Shown here: positions 32,436 through 41,342 of the stretch, one piece after another
Layout of the letters: each line of letters opens with the position of its first letter
How positions within the stretch are numbered: position 1 is the stretch's first letter
Origin: Diaphorobacter limosus
Lineage (GTDB): Bacteria > Pseudomonadota > Gammaproteobacteria > Burkholderiales > Burkholderiaceae_C
DNA: 64,000 nucleotides
NCBI RefSeq assembly: GCF_033100095.1
Contig: NZ_CP136921.1
Coordinates: 1,706,501 to 1,770,500, forward strand
Direction: 5' to 3'
Program-made: the position numbers and the translations under genes
Notes under the pieces: generated by a model
The model's database searches: none
Seen by the model: only the letters and a program-made list of their open reading frames with translations
Told to the model about the DNA's origin: nothing

Positions 32436-34016
32436 ATGGCATCGCATGATTTCGACGTACTCATCGTAGGCAGCGGCCTGGCCGGCCTGTCTGCGGCCCT
32501 GCAACTGGCGCCCACGCACCGCGTGGCCGTGATCACCAAGCGCGAGTTGAAGGACGGCGCCAGCAACTGGGCCCAGGGCGGCATTGCCGCCGTGCTGGCC
32601 GACGACGATAGTTTTGCCGCGCATATCCAGGACACGCTGGTGGCCGGCGCCGGCCTGTGCGACATGGCCACCACCCGCTTCGTGGTCGAGAACGCACCCG
32701 CCGCCATAGGCTGGCTGCGCGCCCTGGGCGTGCCCTTCACGCTGGAGGGCAGCGGCCTGCACCTGACGCGCGAGGGTGGTCACAGCGCCCGCCGCATCGT
32801 GCACGCCACCGACGCCACCGGCGCCGCCGTGCAAAAGACGCTTACCGAGGTGGTGCGCGCCACGCCCGGCATCACCGTGTTCGAGCACCACACGCTGGTG
32901 GACCTGATCACCACCGCCAAGCTGGGGCTGGCCGGCCAGCCGCGCTGCGTGGGCCTGTATGCGCTGGACCAGGCCAGCGACAGCGTGGTCACCTTCCGCG
33001 CGCCGCACACCATCCTGGCCACCGGCGGCGCGGGCAAGGTCTACCTCTACACCACCAACCCCGACACCGCCACGGGCGATGGCATTGCCGCGGCCTGGCG
33101 CGCGGGCTGCCGCGTGGGCAACATGGAGTTCGTGCAGTTCCACCCCACGGGCCTGTACCACCCGCATGAAAAGTCCTTTTTGATCAGTGAGGCCGTGCGC
33201 GGCGAGGGCGGGCAACTCAAGCTGCCCGACGGCACGCGCTTCATGCCCGCGCACGACGCGCGCGCCGAGCTGGCCCCGCGCGACGTGGTGGCGCGCGCCA
33301 TCGACTTCGAGATGAAGAAGCACGGCCTCGATTGCGTGCACCTGGACATCTCGCACCAGAGCCCGGAGTTTCTGCGCGAGCATTTCCCCAACATCCTGGC
33401 CCATTGCGCAGCCCTCGGCATAGACATCACCCGGGAGCCGATCCCCGTCGTGCCCACTGCGCATTTCACCTGCGGCGGCGTGCTCACCGACCTATCGGGC
33501 CGCACCGACCTGGCGGGCCTGCTGGCCGTGGGCGAGGTGGCCTACACCGGCCTGCACGGCGCCAACCGCCTGGCCAGCAACTCGCTGCTGGAATGCCTGG
33601 TGTTCGCGCGCGCCGCGTGCAGCTACATCACCCAGGCGCAGCCCGCCAAGTCGCCCGCCCTGCCCCCCTGGGACGACAGCCGCGTGGGCGACGCCGACGA
33701 ATCGGTCGTCATCTCGCACAACTGGGACGAGCTGCGCCGCTTCATGTGGGACTACGTGGGCATAGTGCGCACCAACAAGCGGCTGGAGCGCGCGGCGCAC
33801 CGCATCGCGCTGCTCAAGGGCGAGATCCATGAGTTCTACGCCCATTTCCATGTCACGCGTGACCTGCTGGAGCTGCGCAACCTGGTGCAGGTGGCCGACC
33901 TGATCGTGCAAAGCGCCCAAATGCGCCATGAGAGCCGCGGCCTGCACTACAGTCGCGACTGGCCCGACATGGCCGCGCCCGCGGCGCCCACCATCCTGGT
34001 GCCGCCGCTGCGCTGA
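32436..34016 (+). CDS. nadB: L-aspartate oxidase
   Basis: 526 residues. FAD motif VLIVGSGLAGLSAAL, ASNWAQGGIAA, the active-site region EFVQFHPTGLY and SEAVRGEGG, and TGLHGANRLASNSLLECLVF are those of NadB, which oxidises aspartate to iminoaspartate for NAD synthesis. NadA and nadC lie 3 kb away on the other strand. A -10-like TACAAT is at 32392-32397. ATG 32436 chosen by family start. Confidence 0.96.
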   Translation: MASHDFDVLIVGSGLAGLSAALQLAPTHRVAVITKRELKDGASNWAQGGIAAVLADDDSFAAHIQDTLVAGAGLCDMATTRFVVENAPAAIGWLRALGVPFTLEGSGLHLTREGGHSARRIVHATDATGAAVQKTLTEVVRATPGITVFEHHTLVDLITTAKLGLAGQPRCVGLYALDQASDSVVTFRAPHTILATGGAGKVYLYTTNPDTATGDGIAAAWRAGCRVGNMEFVQFHPTGLYHPHEKSFLISEAVRGEGGQLKLPDGTRFMPAHDARAELAPRDVVARAIDFEMKKHGLDCVHLDISHQSPEFLREHFPNILAHCAALGIDITREPIPVVPTAHFTCGGVLTDLSGRTDLAGLLAVGEVAYTGLHGANRLASNSLLECLVFARAACSYITQAQPAKSPALPPWDDSRVGDADESVVISHNWDELRRFMWDYVGIVRTNKRLERAAHRIALLKGEIHEFYAHFHVTRDLLELRNLVQVADLIVQSAQMRHESRGLHYSRDWPDMAAPAAPTILVPPLR

Positions 34017-34116
34017 TTCCATTTCTAAATCACCCGTGTCGTTGTTGCTTCGCCTTGTCGTGCTACAGCACTGCCTGCGGCTTCGCGCCTAGACACGAAT
34101 GATTTGGAAATGGAAT
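34016..34116. repeat. MITE-like palindromic element (101 bp)
   Basis: 25-bp terminal inverted repeats (34016-34040 starting ATTCCATTTCTAAATCA, and 34092-34116 ending GGAAATGGAAT) with three mismatches. The interior has GTGCT-ACA-GCAC and paired GCTTCGC blocks. It starts on the last base of the nadB stop codon and ends 24 bp before the next gene. Confidence 0.65.
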
Positions 34117-34140
34117 GAGTCCCCCCAACCGAGAAAACCC

Positions 34141-34500
34141 ATGCCCCACCTGATCGTCGAATATTCCAGCAACCTGAGCGCCTACCCCGAGGCCCAGGCG
34201 CTGGCCGAGCTCAACGCCGCCGTCTGCGCCAGCCCCGAGGTGCTGGACGAGGCCGACCTGAAGAGCCGCTTCGTGCGCAACGCCAGCTTCCATGTCGGCA
34301 CCGCGGCCTCGGGCCGCGGCTTCGTGCATGCCCAACTGCGCCTGCTGTCGGGCCGCAGCCCCGAGGCCAAGCAGGACCTGGCCGCCCGCGTGGCCGAGGT
34401 GCTGCGCCGCCTCACGCCACGCCCGGCGGGGGTGATGGTGCAGCTGTCGGTGGAGATCGTGGACATGGACAGGCCGTCCTATGTGAAAGAGCGGCTTTGA
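34141..34500 (+). CDS. 5-carboxymethyl-2-hydroxymuconate isomerase-like tautomerase
   Basis: 119 residues. It starts Met-Pro (MPHLIVEYSSNL); after Met removal the N-terminal Pro is the catalytic base of this superfamily. FVHAQLRLLSGRSPEAKQDLA and the terminal VEIVDMDRPSYVKERL resemble CHMI of homoprotocatechuate breakdown. No other genes of that pathway are near, so the true substrate may differ. ATG 34141 is fixed by the conserved Pro. Confidence 0.85.
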   Translation: MPHLIVEYSSNLSAYPEAQALAELNAAVCASPEVLDEADLKSRFVRNASFHVGTAASGRGFVHAQLRLLSGRSPEAKQDLAARVAEVLRRLTPRPAGVMVQLSVEIVDMDRPSYVKERL

Positions 34501-34530
34501 TTTCAAGCCAGATCAGGCCCCGGCGCCCGT

Positions 34531-34560
34531 CCACAAAGCGTCAACAGCTATAAATAGCAT
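34531..34560 (+). repeat. AAGCG-AGCTAT motif, copy 5
   Basis: AAAGCGTCAACAGCTATAAA followed by TAGCAT. It lies between convergent genes (isomerase and pabC-like). Confidence 0.6.
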
Positions 34561-34562
34561 AG

Positions 34563-35186
34563 TTACCCAGGCGCCACCAAACGCGCTTCCAGCCAGCCGC
34601 GCAGGCTGTTGATGAAGGCCCAGGCCTGCACGCGCGGCAGATCGGCCAGGCGCAGCACCGCCTCCTCGACGCGGCCCTGCTCCAGCGCCACCGCCCGGCC
34701 CACGCCGGGCAGCAGGCCGCAGGAGAGCGCCGGCGTGAGCCAGCGGCCGTCCAGCAGCACGGCGATGTTGCCAAAGGTGGATTCGGTGACCTCGCCGGCC
34801 GCGTTGTAGAGCACGGTGTCGAACAGGCCCGGCGCCGGCGCAAACGCCGCATAGTGAGCGCGCCGCGTCGTCTTGTGGCGCACCCACTCGTCATGCGCCT
34901 CTTGCAGCGGCCGGTCTGCCAGCTGCAGCCGCACCGGCTGGGCCGTGGGCTGCAGGGCGAAGGCCTGGGCCTGCGGGTTGCCGGCGCCATCCAGCAGCAA
35001 GCGCACGCGCCACAGGCCGCTGGCGTGGCCCGCGGCCAGATCAGCCAGGCAGGCACGCACGCGCGCCTCGTCCCAGGGGTAGCCGAAATGCGCGCTGCTC
35101 GCCGCCATGCGCGCCAGGTGCCGATCAAGGTGGCGCGCCACGCCCTGCTCCAGCGCCAGGGTTTCCAGGATCTGAAAGTCCGTCAT
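34563..35186 (-). CDS. pabC: Class IV aminotransferase fold protein, probable 4-amino-4-deoxychorismate lyase
   Basis: 207 residues from ATG 35186. FQILETLALEQG at the start, LFDTVLYNAAGEVTESTFGNI and LLPGVGRA are typical of PabC/branched-chain aminotransferase-like PLP enzymes. It starts within the pabB stop codon (ATGA overlap), so the two enzymes of p-aminobenzoate synthesis are co-translated. The PLP lysine (expected near KTTRRAHY) is consistent. Confidence 0.87.
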   Translation of the reverse strand: MTDFQILETLALEQGVARHLDRHLARMAASSAHFGYPWDEARVRACLADLAAGHASGLWRVRLLLDGAGNPQAQAFALQPTAQPVRLQLADRPLQEAHDEWVRHKTTRRAHYAAFAPAPGLFDTVLYNAAGEVTESTFGNIAVLLDGRWLTPALSCGLLPGVGRAVALEQGRVEEAVLRLADLPRVQAWAFINSLRGWLEARLVAPG

Positions 35187-36337
35187 CCAAGCCCCCGCAA
35201 AAAAGCGCGTTTCGCGGCCCATTCCTGCCACTCGGGCTCGGCCCGGGCATCCGCCGTAATGCCGCTGCCTATGCCGCAGCGCAGTTCGTCACCGCGCACG
35301 ACCACGGTGCGTATCGGCACGTTGAAGGTGGCGTGCACCCGCCCCGGCGCGCTGCCCGGGCGCACCACGCCGACGGCGCCGCAGTAGATGCCGCGCGGCC
35401 CGGGCTCCAGTTCGCGGATCAGCCGCATGGCCTGGCGCTTGGGCGCGCCGGTGATGGAGCCGCAGGGAAACAGCGCCGCGAACACATCCGCCAGGCCTAT
35501 GCCCGGCCTGGTGCGGGCCTCAACGTCCGAGGTCATCTGCCACACCGTGGGAAGCTGCTCGGCATGGAACAGCCGCGGCACGCGCACGCTGTGCGCCACG
35601 GCGATGCGCGACAGGTCGTTGCGCAGCAGATCCACGATCATCACGTTCTCGGCCCGCTCCTTGGGCGAGGCACGCATGGCCTGTGCCAGCGCCGCGTCCT
35701 GCGCCGGCGTGGCGCCGCGCGCGGCCGTGCCCTTCATCGGGCGCGTCAGGATGCGCTCGCCGTCCCAGTCGAAGAACAGCTCGGGCGAGACCGACAGCAC
35801 CTGCTCCACGCCATCGTCCAGGCAGGCCACATAGCCGCCGGGCTGGGCGCGCCGCAGCGCGGCAAACAGCGCCTGGGCGTCCCCCAGCAGCCGCCCGGCA
35901 AGCTGCGCCGTGTAGTTGATCTGGTAACAGTCGCCGGCCGCGATCGCCGCATGGATGCGCGCGATGGCGGCATCGAAGGCCGCGCGCTCCAGGCCCGGCT
36001 GCCAGAACACCCGCGGCGCCTCCCCGGCCTGTGCGGCGAAGCTGCTCTGCGCGGCGCCTGCGGGTGGCTCATGTACGGCAAACCAGGCCAGCGGCCGCCC
36101 CTCGGGCGTGGCATGCAGCGCATCGGCATAGGCCGTGTCAAAGGCCGCAGCGGCCTCGTAGCGCAGCCAGCCCAGGCACCACAGCCCTGCCTGGGCCGCC
36201 TGCTGCACCGCGTCCAGCAGGCCGCGCACCTCGCCGGGACCCCAGGCCGCCAGCGTGCGCAGCGGCTGGCCGAACGCATGGCACAGCCGCGCGGCTGCCG
36301 TGTCGTGTGGGTCGGGGAAGTCGATGATGGAGTTCAA
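35183..36337 (-). CDS. pabB: Aminodeoxychorismate synthase component I
   Basis: 384 residues. RPMKGTAARG contains the Lys that forms the covalent intermediate in PabB; DLLRNDLSRIA and FPCGSITGAPKRQAM are also characteristic. It converts chorismate to aminodeoxychorismate for folate. The chain starts at TTG 36337 (MNSIIDFPDP matches family N-termini); no nearby ATG or ribosome-binding site competes. The glutaminase PabA is not in the window. Overlaps pabC. Confidence 0.93.
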   Translation of the reverse strand: MNSIIDFPDPHDTAAARLCHAFGQPLRTLAAWGPGEVRGLLDAVQQAAQAGLWCLGWLRYEAAAAFDTAYADALHATPEGRPLAWFAVHEPPAGAAQSSFAAQAGEAPRVFWQPGLERAAFDAAIARIHAAIAAGDCYQINYTAQLAGRLLGDAQALFAALRRAQPGGYVACLDDGVEQVLSVSPELFFDWDGERILTRPMKGTAARGATPAQDAALAQAMRASPKERAENVMIVDLLRNDLSRIAVAHSVRVPRLFHAEQLPTVWQMTSDVEARTRPGIGLADVFAALFPCGSITGAPKRQAMRLIRELEPGPRGIYCGAVGVVRPGSAPGRVHATFNVPIRTVVVRGDELRCGIGSGITADARAEPEWQEWAAKRAFLRGLG

Positions 36338-36361
36338 TTGAAAATAGCGTTGATCGCTTAC
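36336..36361 (-). repeat. AAGCG-AGCTAT motif, copy 6 (degenerate, opposite orientation)
   Basis: On the minus strand TAAGCGATCAACGCTATTTT. It is directly before the pabB start and is the only one of 11 copies on the minus strand. Confidence 0.45.
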
Positions 36362-36418
36362 CGGTATTGCGCAAGACGCTTCTAATTCAATAGTAAATCA
36401 ACGGCGGGCATCACCGTC

Positions 36419-36444
36419 AAAAAAGCGCCCGCAACCGCGGGCGC
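36419..36444 (-). terminator. Rho-independent terminator of the DUF4148 gene
   Basis: On the minus strand GCGCCCGC-GGTT-GCGGGCGC followed by six T. It lies 28 bp after the DUF4148 stop. Confidence 0.9.
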
Positions 36445-36472
36445 CTATGGTTGAAGCCAAGCTGTTGCCCGA

Positions 36473-36784
36473 TCACTTGCCGGGCATGTCCGGGTACCTG
36501 GCCGCGGTCTGCTGCATGGCCTGGCCGCCGCGCAGTTGCCGGTAGCGCGCCAGGCCGGCCTGGTATTCGGCCGTGAACTGCATGTCCATCTCGGCCGGCG
36601 GGTGCGGCCAATAGGTCATGCCGGCGCGTTGCCAGAGTTCGAGGTCGGCCAGCACCTCGGCACGGCTCAGGCCAGGGCTGGCGACCTGCGCCGAGCGGTT
36701 TACCGTGGAGTCGCCACTCTGGGCCAACGCGGAGCCAGCCAGTCCAAGCAGCGCAGCCGTCAAAAGTGCAGATCGATTGCGCAT
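36473..36784 (-). CDS. DUF4148-domain secreted protein
   Basis: 103 residues from ATG 36784. Signal peptide RNRSALLTAALLGLAGSALAQ, then the DUF4148 core SRAEVLADLELWQRAGM. Small periplasmic proteins of this kind are abundant in Burkholderiales; function unknown. The gene has its own terminator. About 170 bp upstream is a dyad GACTCAAGTCAAGACTGAGTC (split: GACTCA and TGAGTC around 9 bases) at about 36926-36946 that could bind a regulator. Confidence 0.85.
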   Translation of the reverse strand: MRNRSALLTAALLGLAGSALAQSGDSTVNRSAQVASPGLSRAEVLADLELWQRAGMTYWPHPPAEMDMQFTAEYQAGLARYRQLRGGQAMQQTAARYPDMPGK

Positions 36785-36970
36785 ATCACATCCTTTCTTT
36801 TCACACGACACAGGAAATGCCGATTGACATTTCTGCCCCAGCATTTCAACAGGCGACTATGCGCCTGGCTGCCGGGCGTCGTCGTGCGGAATGCGCACAC
36901 CACTGCAACGGACGTAAGCAATCATGACTCAAGTCAAGACTGAGTCCGTGAAAAATACAGGGGAAATGCC

Positions 36971-37018
36971 TGCTAGCACATATCCATCAAGCGCCAACAG
37001 CTATACTATCAATAGCAT
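36971..37018 (+). repeat. AAGCG-AGCTAT motif, copy 7
   Basis: TGCTAGCACATATCCATCAA, then GCGCCAACAGCTATACTATC. The last bases run into the nadA stop. It points against the flanking minus-strand genes. Confidence 0.6.
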
Positions 37019-38133
37019 CATGCAGCACCAAAGTGCGGCACCAGCGCGCCAGCGGGCTGGCCGTTCTTGAGGGCGGCGGTAAAGGCCAGCATGCGGTCGA
37101 TAGGCATGCGCGCACGCGGGATGATGGCCGGATCCACATGCACGGCGTTGGCGCCGGTCTCCAGCACCCGGGCCACGTCGGCCAGGCCATTCATCGCCAT
37201 CCAGGGGCAATGGGCGCAGCTCTTGCAGGTGGCGCTGTTGCCGGCCGTCGGTGCCTCATAAAACTGCTTGCCCGGGTTGAGCTGGCGCAGCTTGTGCATC
37301 ATGCCCTTATCGGTGGCGACGATGAACTCGGTCGCATCCATCTCGCTGGCGGCCTTCAGGATGGCGCTGGTCGAGCCCACGGCGTCGGCCAGGGCGATGA
37401 CCTCGGCCGGGCTCTCGGGGTGCACCAGCACCTTGGCTTGCGGGTGCTCCTTGATCAAAAGCTCCAGCTCCAGCGCCTTGAACTCGTCATGCACGATGCA
37501 GGCGCCGTTCCAGAACAGCATGTCGGCGCCCGTCTCGCGGCGGATGTAGTCGCCCAGGTGCCGATCCGGCGCCCACAGGATCTTGTGGCCCTTGTCCTTC
37601 AGCGCGCGCACGATGTCCAGCGCGCAGCTGGACGTGACCAGCCAGTCCGAGCGCGCCTTCACCGCCGCGCTGGTGTTGGCGTAGACCACCACCGTGCGAT
37701 CCGGGTGCTGGTCGCAAAAGGCGCTGAATTCGTCGATGGGGCAGCCCAGATCCAGCGAGCAGGTGGCGTCCAGGTCGGGCATGAGCACGGTCTTCTCGGG
37801 GCTCAGGATCTTCGCCGTCTCGCCCATGAAGCGCACACCGCTGACCACCAGGGTCTGCGCCGCATGGTCGCGGCCGAAGCGCGCCATCTCCAGCGAGTCG
37901 CTGACGATGCCGCCGGTCTCCTCGGCCAGATCCTGCAGGTCTGGGTGCACGTAGTAGTGCGACACCATGACGGCGTTCTTCTCCTTCAGCAGGCGGCGGA
38001 TCCTGGCCTTGAGCCGCTCACGCTCATCGGGCGCGGGCTCGGGCGGCACGCGCGCCCAGGCGTACTTGGTGGAACAGACTGCGCCGCCCTCGGGCTGCTC
38101 GTACTCGACTTCTTTCAAGGTCGTGGTGTTCAT
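37018..38133 (-). CDS. nadA: Quinolinate synthase
   Basis: 371 residues. It condenses iminoaspartate with dihydroxyacetone phosphate to quinolinate. The [4Fe-4S] cluster Cys are in [14 protein letters not shown] and the C-terminal [23 protein letters not shown] and the SVHVDPAI-like [10 protein letters not shown] region are typical. Overlaps nadC by 4 nt, forming a nadC-nadA operon, with nadB transcribed separately. Confidence 0.96.
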   Translation of the reverse strand: MNTTTLKEVEYEQPEGGAVCSTKYAWARVPPEPAPDERERLKARIRRLLKEKNAVMVSHYYVHPDLQDLAEETGGIVSDSLEMARFGRDHAAQTLVVSGVRFMGETAKILSPEKTVLMPDLDATCSLDLGCPIDEFSAFCDQHPDRTVVVYANTSAAVKARSDWLVTSSCALDIVRALKDKGHKILWAPDRHLGDYIRRETGADMLFWNGACIVHDEFKALELELLIKEHPQAKVLVHPESPAEVIALADAVGSTSAILKAASEMDATEFIVATDKGMMHKLRQLNPGKQFYEAPTAGNSATCKSCAHCPWMAMNGLADVARVLETGANAVHVDPAIIPRARMPIDRMLAFTAALKNGQPAGALVPHFGAA

Positions 38134-38978
38134 GCCAGCTCCTGCAGGCGCATCGAGAAATCCGTGGCCTTCACATCCTTGGTCAGCGCGCCTATGGAGA
38201 TGCGATCCACGCCGGTCTCCGCCAGCGCGCGCAGGCCATCTTGCGTGACGCCGCCGGATATCTCCAAGATGGCGCGCCCGGCGTTGATTTCAACCGCCTG
38301 GCGCAGCGTGGGCAGATCCATGTTGTCCAGCAGCACCATCTTCGCGCCGGCGTCCAGCGCCTCGGCCAGCTGCGCCAGGGTCTCCACCTCGATCTCGATG
38401 AAGGCGGCGCGCGCCGCCACGGCCTCGGCCGCGCGCAGTACCGCCGTCACGCCACCGGCGGCGGCAATGTGGTTTTCCTTGATCAGCACCGCGTCGTGCA
38501 GGCCGATGCGGTGGTTCACCCCACCGCCCACGCGCACGGCGTACTTTTGCGCCAGGCGCAGGCCGGGAATGGTCTTGCGCGTGTCCACGATGGCCGCGCG
38601 CGTGCCCTTGACGGCCTCGACATAGATGGCGGTCTTGGTCGCCACGGCGGACAGCAGCTGCAGAAAGTTGAGCGCCGTGCGCTCGGCCGAGAGCAGCGCG
38701 CGCGCATCGCCCGCTATCTCCAGCACCACCTGGTCGGTGGCGCAGCGCTGACCCTCGGCCACCAGCCAGGTCAGGCTGACGGTGGGGTCGAGCGCACGCA
38801 GCGCGGCCTCGGCCCAAGGGGCACCGCAGATCACGGCGGCCTCGCGCGCCAGGATGCGCGCCCGGCAGCGCCGGCCCTCGGGCACCAGGGCAGCGGTCAG
38901 GTCGCCACTGCCCAGGTCTTCCTGCAGGGCGCGGGCCACATCGGCGCGGGCGAGGGCGGCAATAGATTCAGGAGTCAT
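38130..38978 (-). CDS. nadC: Nicotinate-nucleotide pyrophosphorylase (carboxylating)
   Basis: 282 residues from ATG 38978 (a GTG one codon earlier is possible). It turns quinolinate and PRPP into nicotinate mononucleotide. [53 protein letters not shown] and the phosphate-binding end [20 protein letters not shown] are NadC hallmarks. First gene of the operon; panB is divergent about 300 bp away. Confidence 0.96.
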   Translation of the reverse strand: MTPESIAALARADVARALQEDLGSGDLTAALVPEGRRCRARILAREAAVICGAPWAEAALRALDPTVSLTWLVAEGQRCATDQVVLEIAGDARALLSAERTALNFLQLLSAVATKTAIYVEAVKGTRAAIVDTRKTIPGLRLAQKYAVRVGGGVNHRIGLHDAVLIKENHIAAAGGVTAVLRAAEAVAARAAFIEIEVETLAQLAEALDAGAKMVLLDNMDLPTLRQAVEINAGRAILEISGGVTQDGLRALAETGVDRISIGALTKDVKATDFSMRLQELA

Positions 38979-39140
38979 CACAAAATCACAGGGCTAGGGT
39001 CATGGGGGGCATAAGGATAGCCGCAGCGCAAAGCTGGCAAGGCCAAGGAGGCTGTCGCCTGGCGCGGGCCAGGGCGGCCGGGGTTGATGCAACAGCCCTG
39101 GAATGGTGACAATCATTGAATGAAAATTGGGTATAACGCC

Positions 39141-39172
39141 CATCCACAATGCGCATAAAGCTATTAATATAG
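39141..39172 (+). repeat. AAGCG-AGCTAT motif, copy 8 (degenerate)
   Basis: AATGCGCATAAAGCTATTAA followed by TATAG. It lies in the 299-bp nadC-panB intergenic region, 106 bp before panB. A possible -10 box TATAAC is at 39132-39137 just before it. Confidence 0.4.
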
Positions 39173-39277
39173 AAGCAAGCAAGACCCAATCCCGACCTGC
39201 CGGAATCCACATCGCACCACCCACCCCCGCCAATGCGCCTAGACTCGCCGGATTCTCAGCCCATCCGCCACCGCACC

Positions 39278-40159
39278 ATGAGCCAGACCACCACCGCCAC
39301 CGGCACGCCCTACGGCACCCTGCCCCCGGCCTCGCCCCTGCCCCAGCGCCGCCCCATCAGCCTGCCCCGCCTGGCGCAGATGCGCGAGGCCGGCGAGAAG
39401 ATCGCCATGCTGACGGCCTATGACGCCACCTTTGCCGCCGTGGCCGACGCCGCGGGTGTGGAATGCATCCTGGTCGGCGACTCGCTGGGCATGGTCTGCC
39501 AGGGCCTGCCCAGCACCGTGGGCGTGCAGCTCGACACCATGGCCTACCACACCGAGAGCGTGACGCGCGGCCTGCACCGCGTGCAGGGCACGGCCTGGGT
39601 GGTGGCCGACCTGCCCTTTGGCAGCTACCACGAAAGCCGCGAGCAGGCCTTGCGCAGCGCCAGCCGCCTGATGCAGGCCGGCGCGCACATGGTCAAGCTG
39701 GAGGGCGGCGGCTGGACCGCGCCCACGGTACGGTTTCTGGTCGAGCGCGGCATCCCCGTCTGCGCTCACCTGGGCCTGACACCGCAGACCGTGCACGCCC
39801 TGGGCGGCTACCGCGTGCAGGGCAAGGGCGACGCGGCCGCCGCCGAGCTGCGCCGCCACGCACTGGAGCTGCAGGACGCCGGCGCCGCCATGCTGGTGCT
39901 GGAAATGGTGCCCGCGCAGCTATCGACCAGCCTGACGGCCGAGCTGCCGCACTGCCACACCATAGGCATAGGCGCGGGCAAGGGCACGGCCGGCCAGGTG
40001 CTGGTAATGCACGACATGCTGGGCGTGAACCTGGGCAAGAACCCGAAATTCGTGCGCGACTTCATGCAGGGCGCCGCCAGCGTGCGCGGCGCCATCGAGG
40101 CCTATGTGCAGGCCGTCAAGAACGGCAGCTTCCCGGACGACAGCCTGCACGCCTGGTAA
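39278..40159 (+). CDS. panB: 3-methyl-2-oxobutanoate hydroxymethyltransferase
   Basis: 293 residues from ATG 39278. First committed step of pantothenate synthesis. [30 protein letters not shown] (metal site), [15 protein letters not shown] and [20 protein letters not shown] match PanB. An in-frame ATG at 39233 would add 15 unconserved residues. The panC start is 16 bp after its stop. Confidence 0.96.
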   Translation: MSQTTTATGTPYGTLPPASPLPQRRPISLPRLAQMREAGEKIAMLTAYDATFAAVADAAGVECILVGDSLGMVCQGLPSTVGVQLDTMAYHTESVTRGLHRVQGTAWVVADLPFGSYHESREQALRSASRLMQAGAHMVKLEGGGWTAPTVRFLVERGIPVCAHLGLTPQTVHALGGYRVQGKGDAAAAELRRHALELQDAGAAMLVLEMVPAQLSTSLTAELPHCHTIGIGAGKGTAGQVLVMHDMLGVNLGKNPKFVRDFMQGAASVRGAIEAYVQAVKNGSFPDDSLHAW

Positions 40160-40175
40160 ACATCACCACTCCCCC

Positions 40176-41021
40176 ATGCAAATCGCCCGCACCCTCCCCG
40201 AACTGCGCGCCGCCCTCGCCGGGCGCGAGCGCCCCGCCTTCGTCCCCACCATGGGCAACCTGCACGACGGCCACATTGCCCTGGTGCGCCAGGCCAGGCC
40301 ACTGGCCGACACGCTCGTTGCCAGCATCTTCGTGAACCGCCTGCAGTTCCTGCCACACGAAGATTTTGATAGCTACCCGCGCACATGGGACGCCGATTGC
40401 GCCCGGCTGGAGGCCGCCGACTGCGACATCGTCTTTGCACCGCGCGAACGCGACCTGTACCCCGAGCCACAGACCTTCAAGATCCAGCCCGACCCAGCCC
40501 TGGCGGACATCCTGGAAGGCCAGTTCCGCCCCGGCTTCTTCACCGGCGTCTGCACCGTGGTCATGAAGCTGTTTGCCGCCGTGCTGCTGCCCTGCGGCGG
40601 CGGCACGGCCGTGTTCGGCAAGAAGGACTACCAGCAACTGATGGTGATACGCCGCATGGTGGAGCAGTTTGCGCTGCCGGTCGACATAGTCGCCGGCGAC
40701 ACCAGCCGCGCCAGCGACGGCCTGGCGCTGAGCTCGCGCAACGGCTACCTGGACGCCGGGCAGCGCACCCAGGCCGTGCAGCTGTCCCAAGCCCTGCAGG
40801 CTCTGGCCCAGGCCGCGCTGGCGGGCAGCGCACCGCTGCCCCAGTTGGAAGAGCGGGCCATGCAGGCCCTGCAGGCCCAGGGCTGGGCCCCCGACTACCT
40901 GACCGTGCGCCAGCGGCACGACCTGCAGCCGCCGCAGTCCGGCACCGCAACCGGCACCCTGGTGACCCTGGGCGCGGCGCGGCTGGGGGGCACGCGGCTG
41001 ATTGACAACCTGGAGTTTTAG
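40176..41021 (+). CDS. panC: Pantothenate synthetase
   Basis: 281 residues from ATG 40176. It ligates pantoate and beta-alanine. FVPTMGNLHDGHIALV (HIGH-type), IFVNRLQFLPHEDFDSYPR, VFGKKDYQQLMVIRRMV and GLALSSRNGYL are typical. In this family the usual sequence is TMGALHxGH and NPxQF; here N replaces A and RL replaces P, which are mild changes. Forms an operon with panB; panD is not present. Confidence 0.95.
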   Translation: MQIARTLPELRAALAGRERPAFVPTMGNLHDGHIALVRQARPLADTLVASIFVNRLQFLPHEDFDSYPRTWDADCARLEAADCDIVFAPRERDLYPEPQTFKIQPDPALADILEGQFRPGFFTGVCTVVMKLFAAVLLPCGGGTAVFGKKDYQQLMVIRRMVEQFALPVDIVAGDTSRASDGLALSSRNGYLDAGQRTQAVQLSQALQALAQAALAGSAPLPQLEERAMQALQAQGWAPDYLTVRQRHDLQPPQSGTATGTLVTLGAARLGGTRLIDNLEF

Positions 41022-41342
41022 TGGGCTGGCCCGCTGAAGAACGGGTACGTCGTCAGGGCGTTTCGAGCATCAATGACGAGCGACGCACCATCATTGCAGC
41101 GCTGAAACCAAGAAACTACTGCAGCAAGGAGGGCAGTGGGTTTCATGTATCAGGTCACAGCGGAAATTTGGAAGCCGGTCTTAGAGAACTCAATGACTTA
41201 GCGCGGCAAGTATCGAACCCGAGTGGTCTGAGGTTAACCACCTGAGGCACATATGCTCTCCCCAGACAAGCCGGGGAGAGCCATGATTTGCAAAAACTGG
41301 GGCAAGGCGCAAGGCTTCAATGCGCCATGCGTCGTGACGCGA
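41022..41342. other. Gene-free stretch between panC and the pilQ-linked lipoprotein gene
   Basis: 321 bp, less GC-rich than its surroundings. I see no gene or RNA I recognise. It contains GGTTAACC at about 41231-41238 and a hairpin at 41255-41281. The change in base composition begins here and continues into the lipoprotein gene, which hints at inserted DNA. Confidence 0.5.
41255..41281. terminator. Terminator-like hairpin
   Basis: GCTCTCCCC (41255-41263) and GGGGAGAGC (41273-41281). There is no T run on either side, so termination is uncertain. It lies 62 bp past the end of the lipoprotein gene of the pil operon. Confidence 0.4.

Noticed and set aside
41021..41245. 74-residue frame after panC
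   Set aside because: No ribosome-binding site, no recognisable sequence, and the start overlaps the panC stop only by chance.
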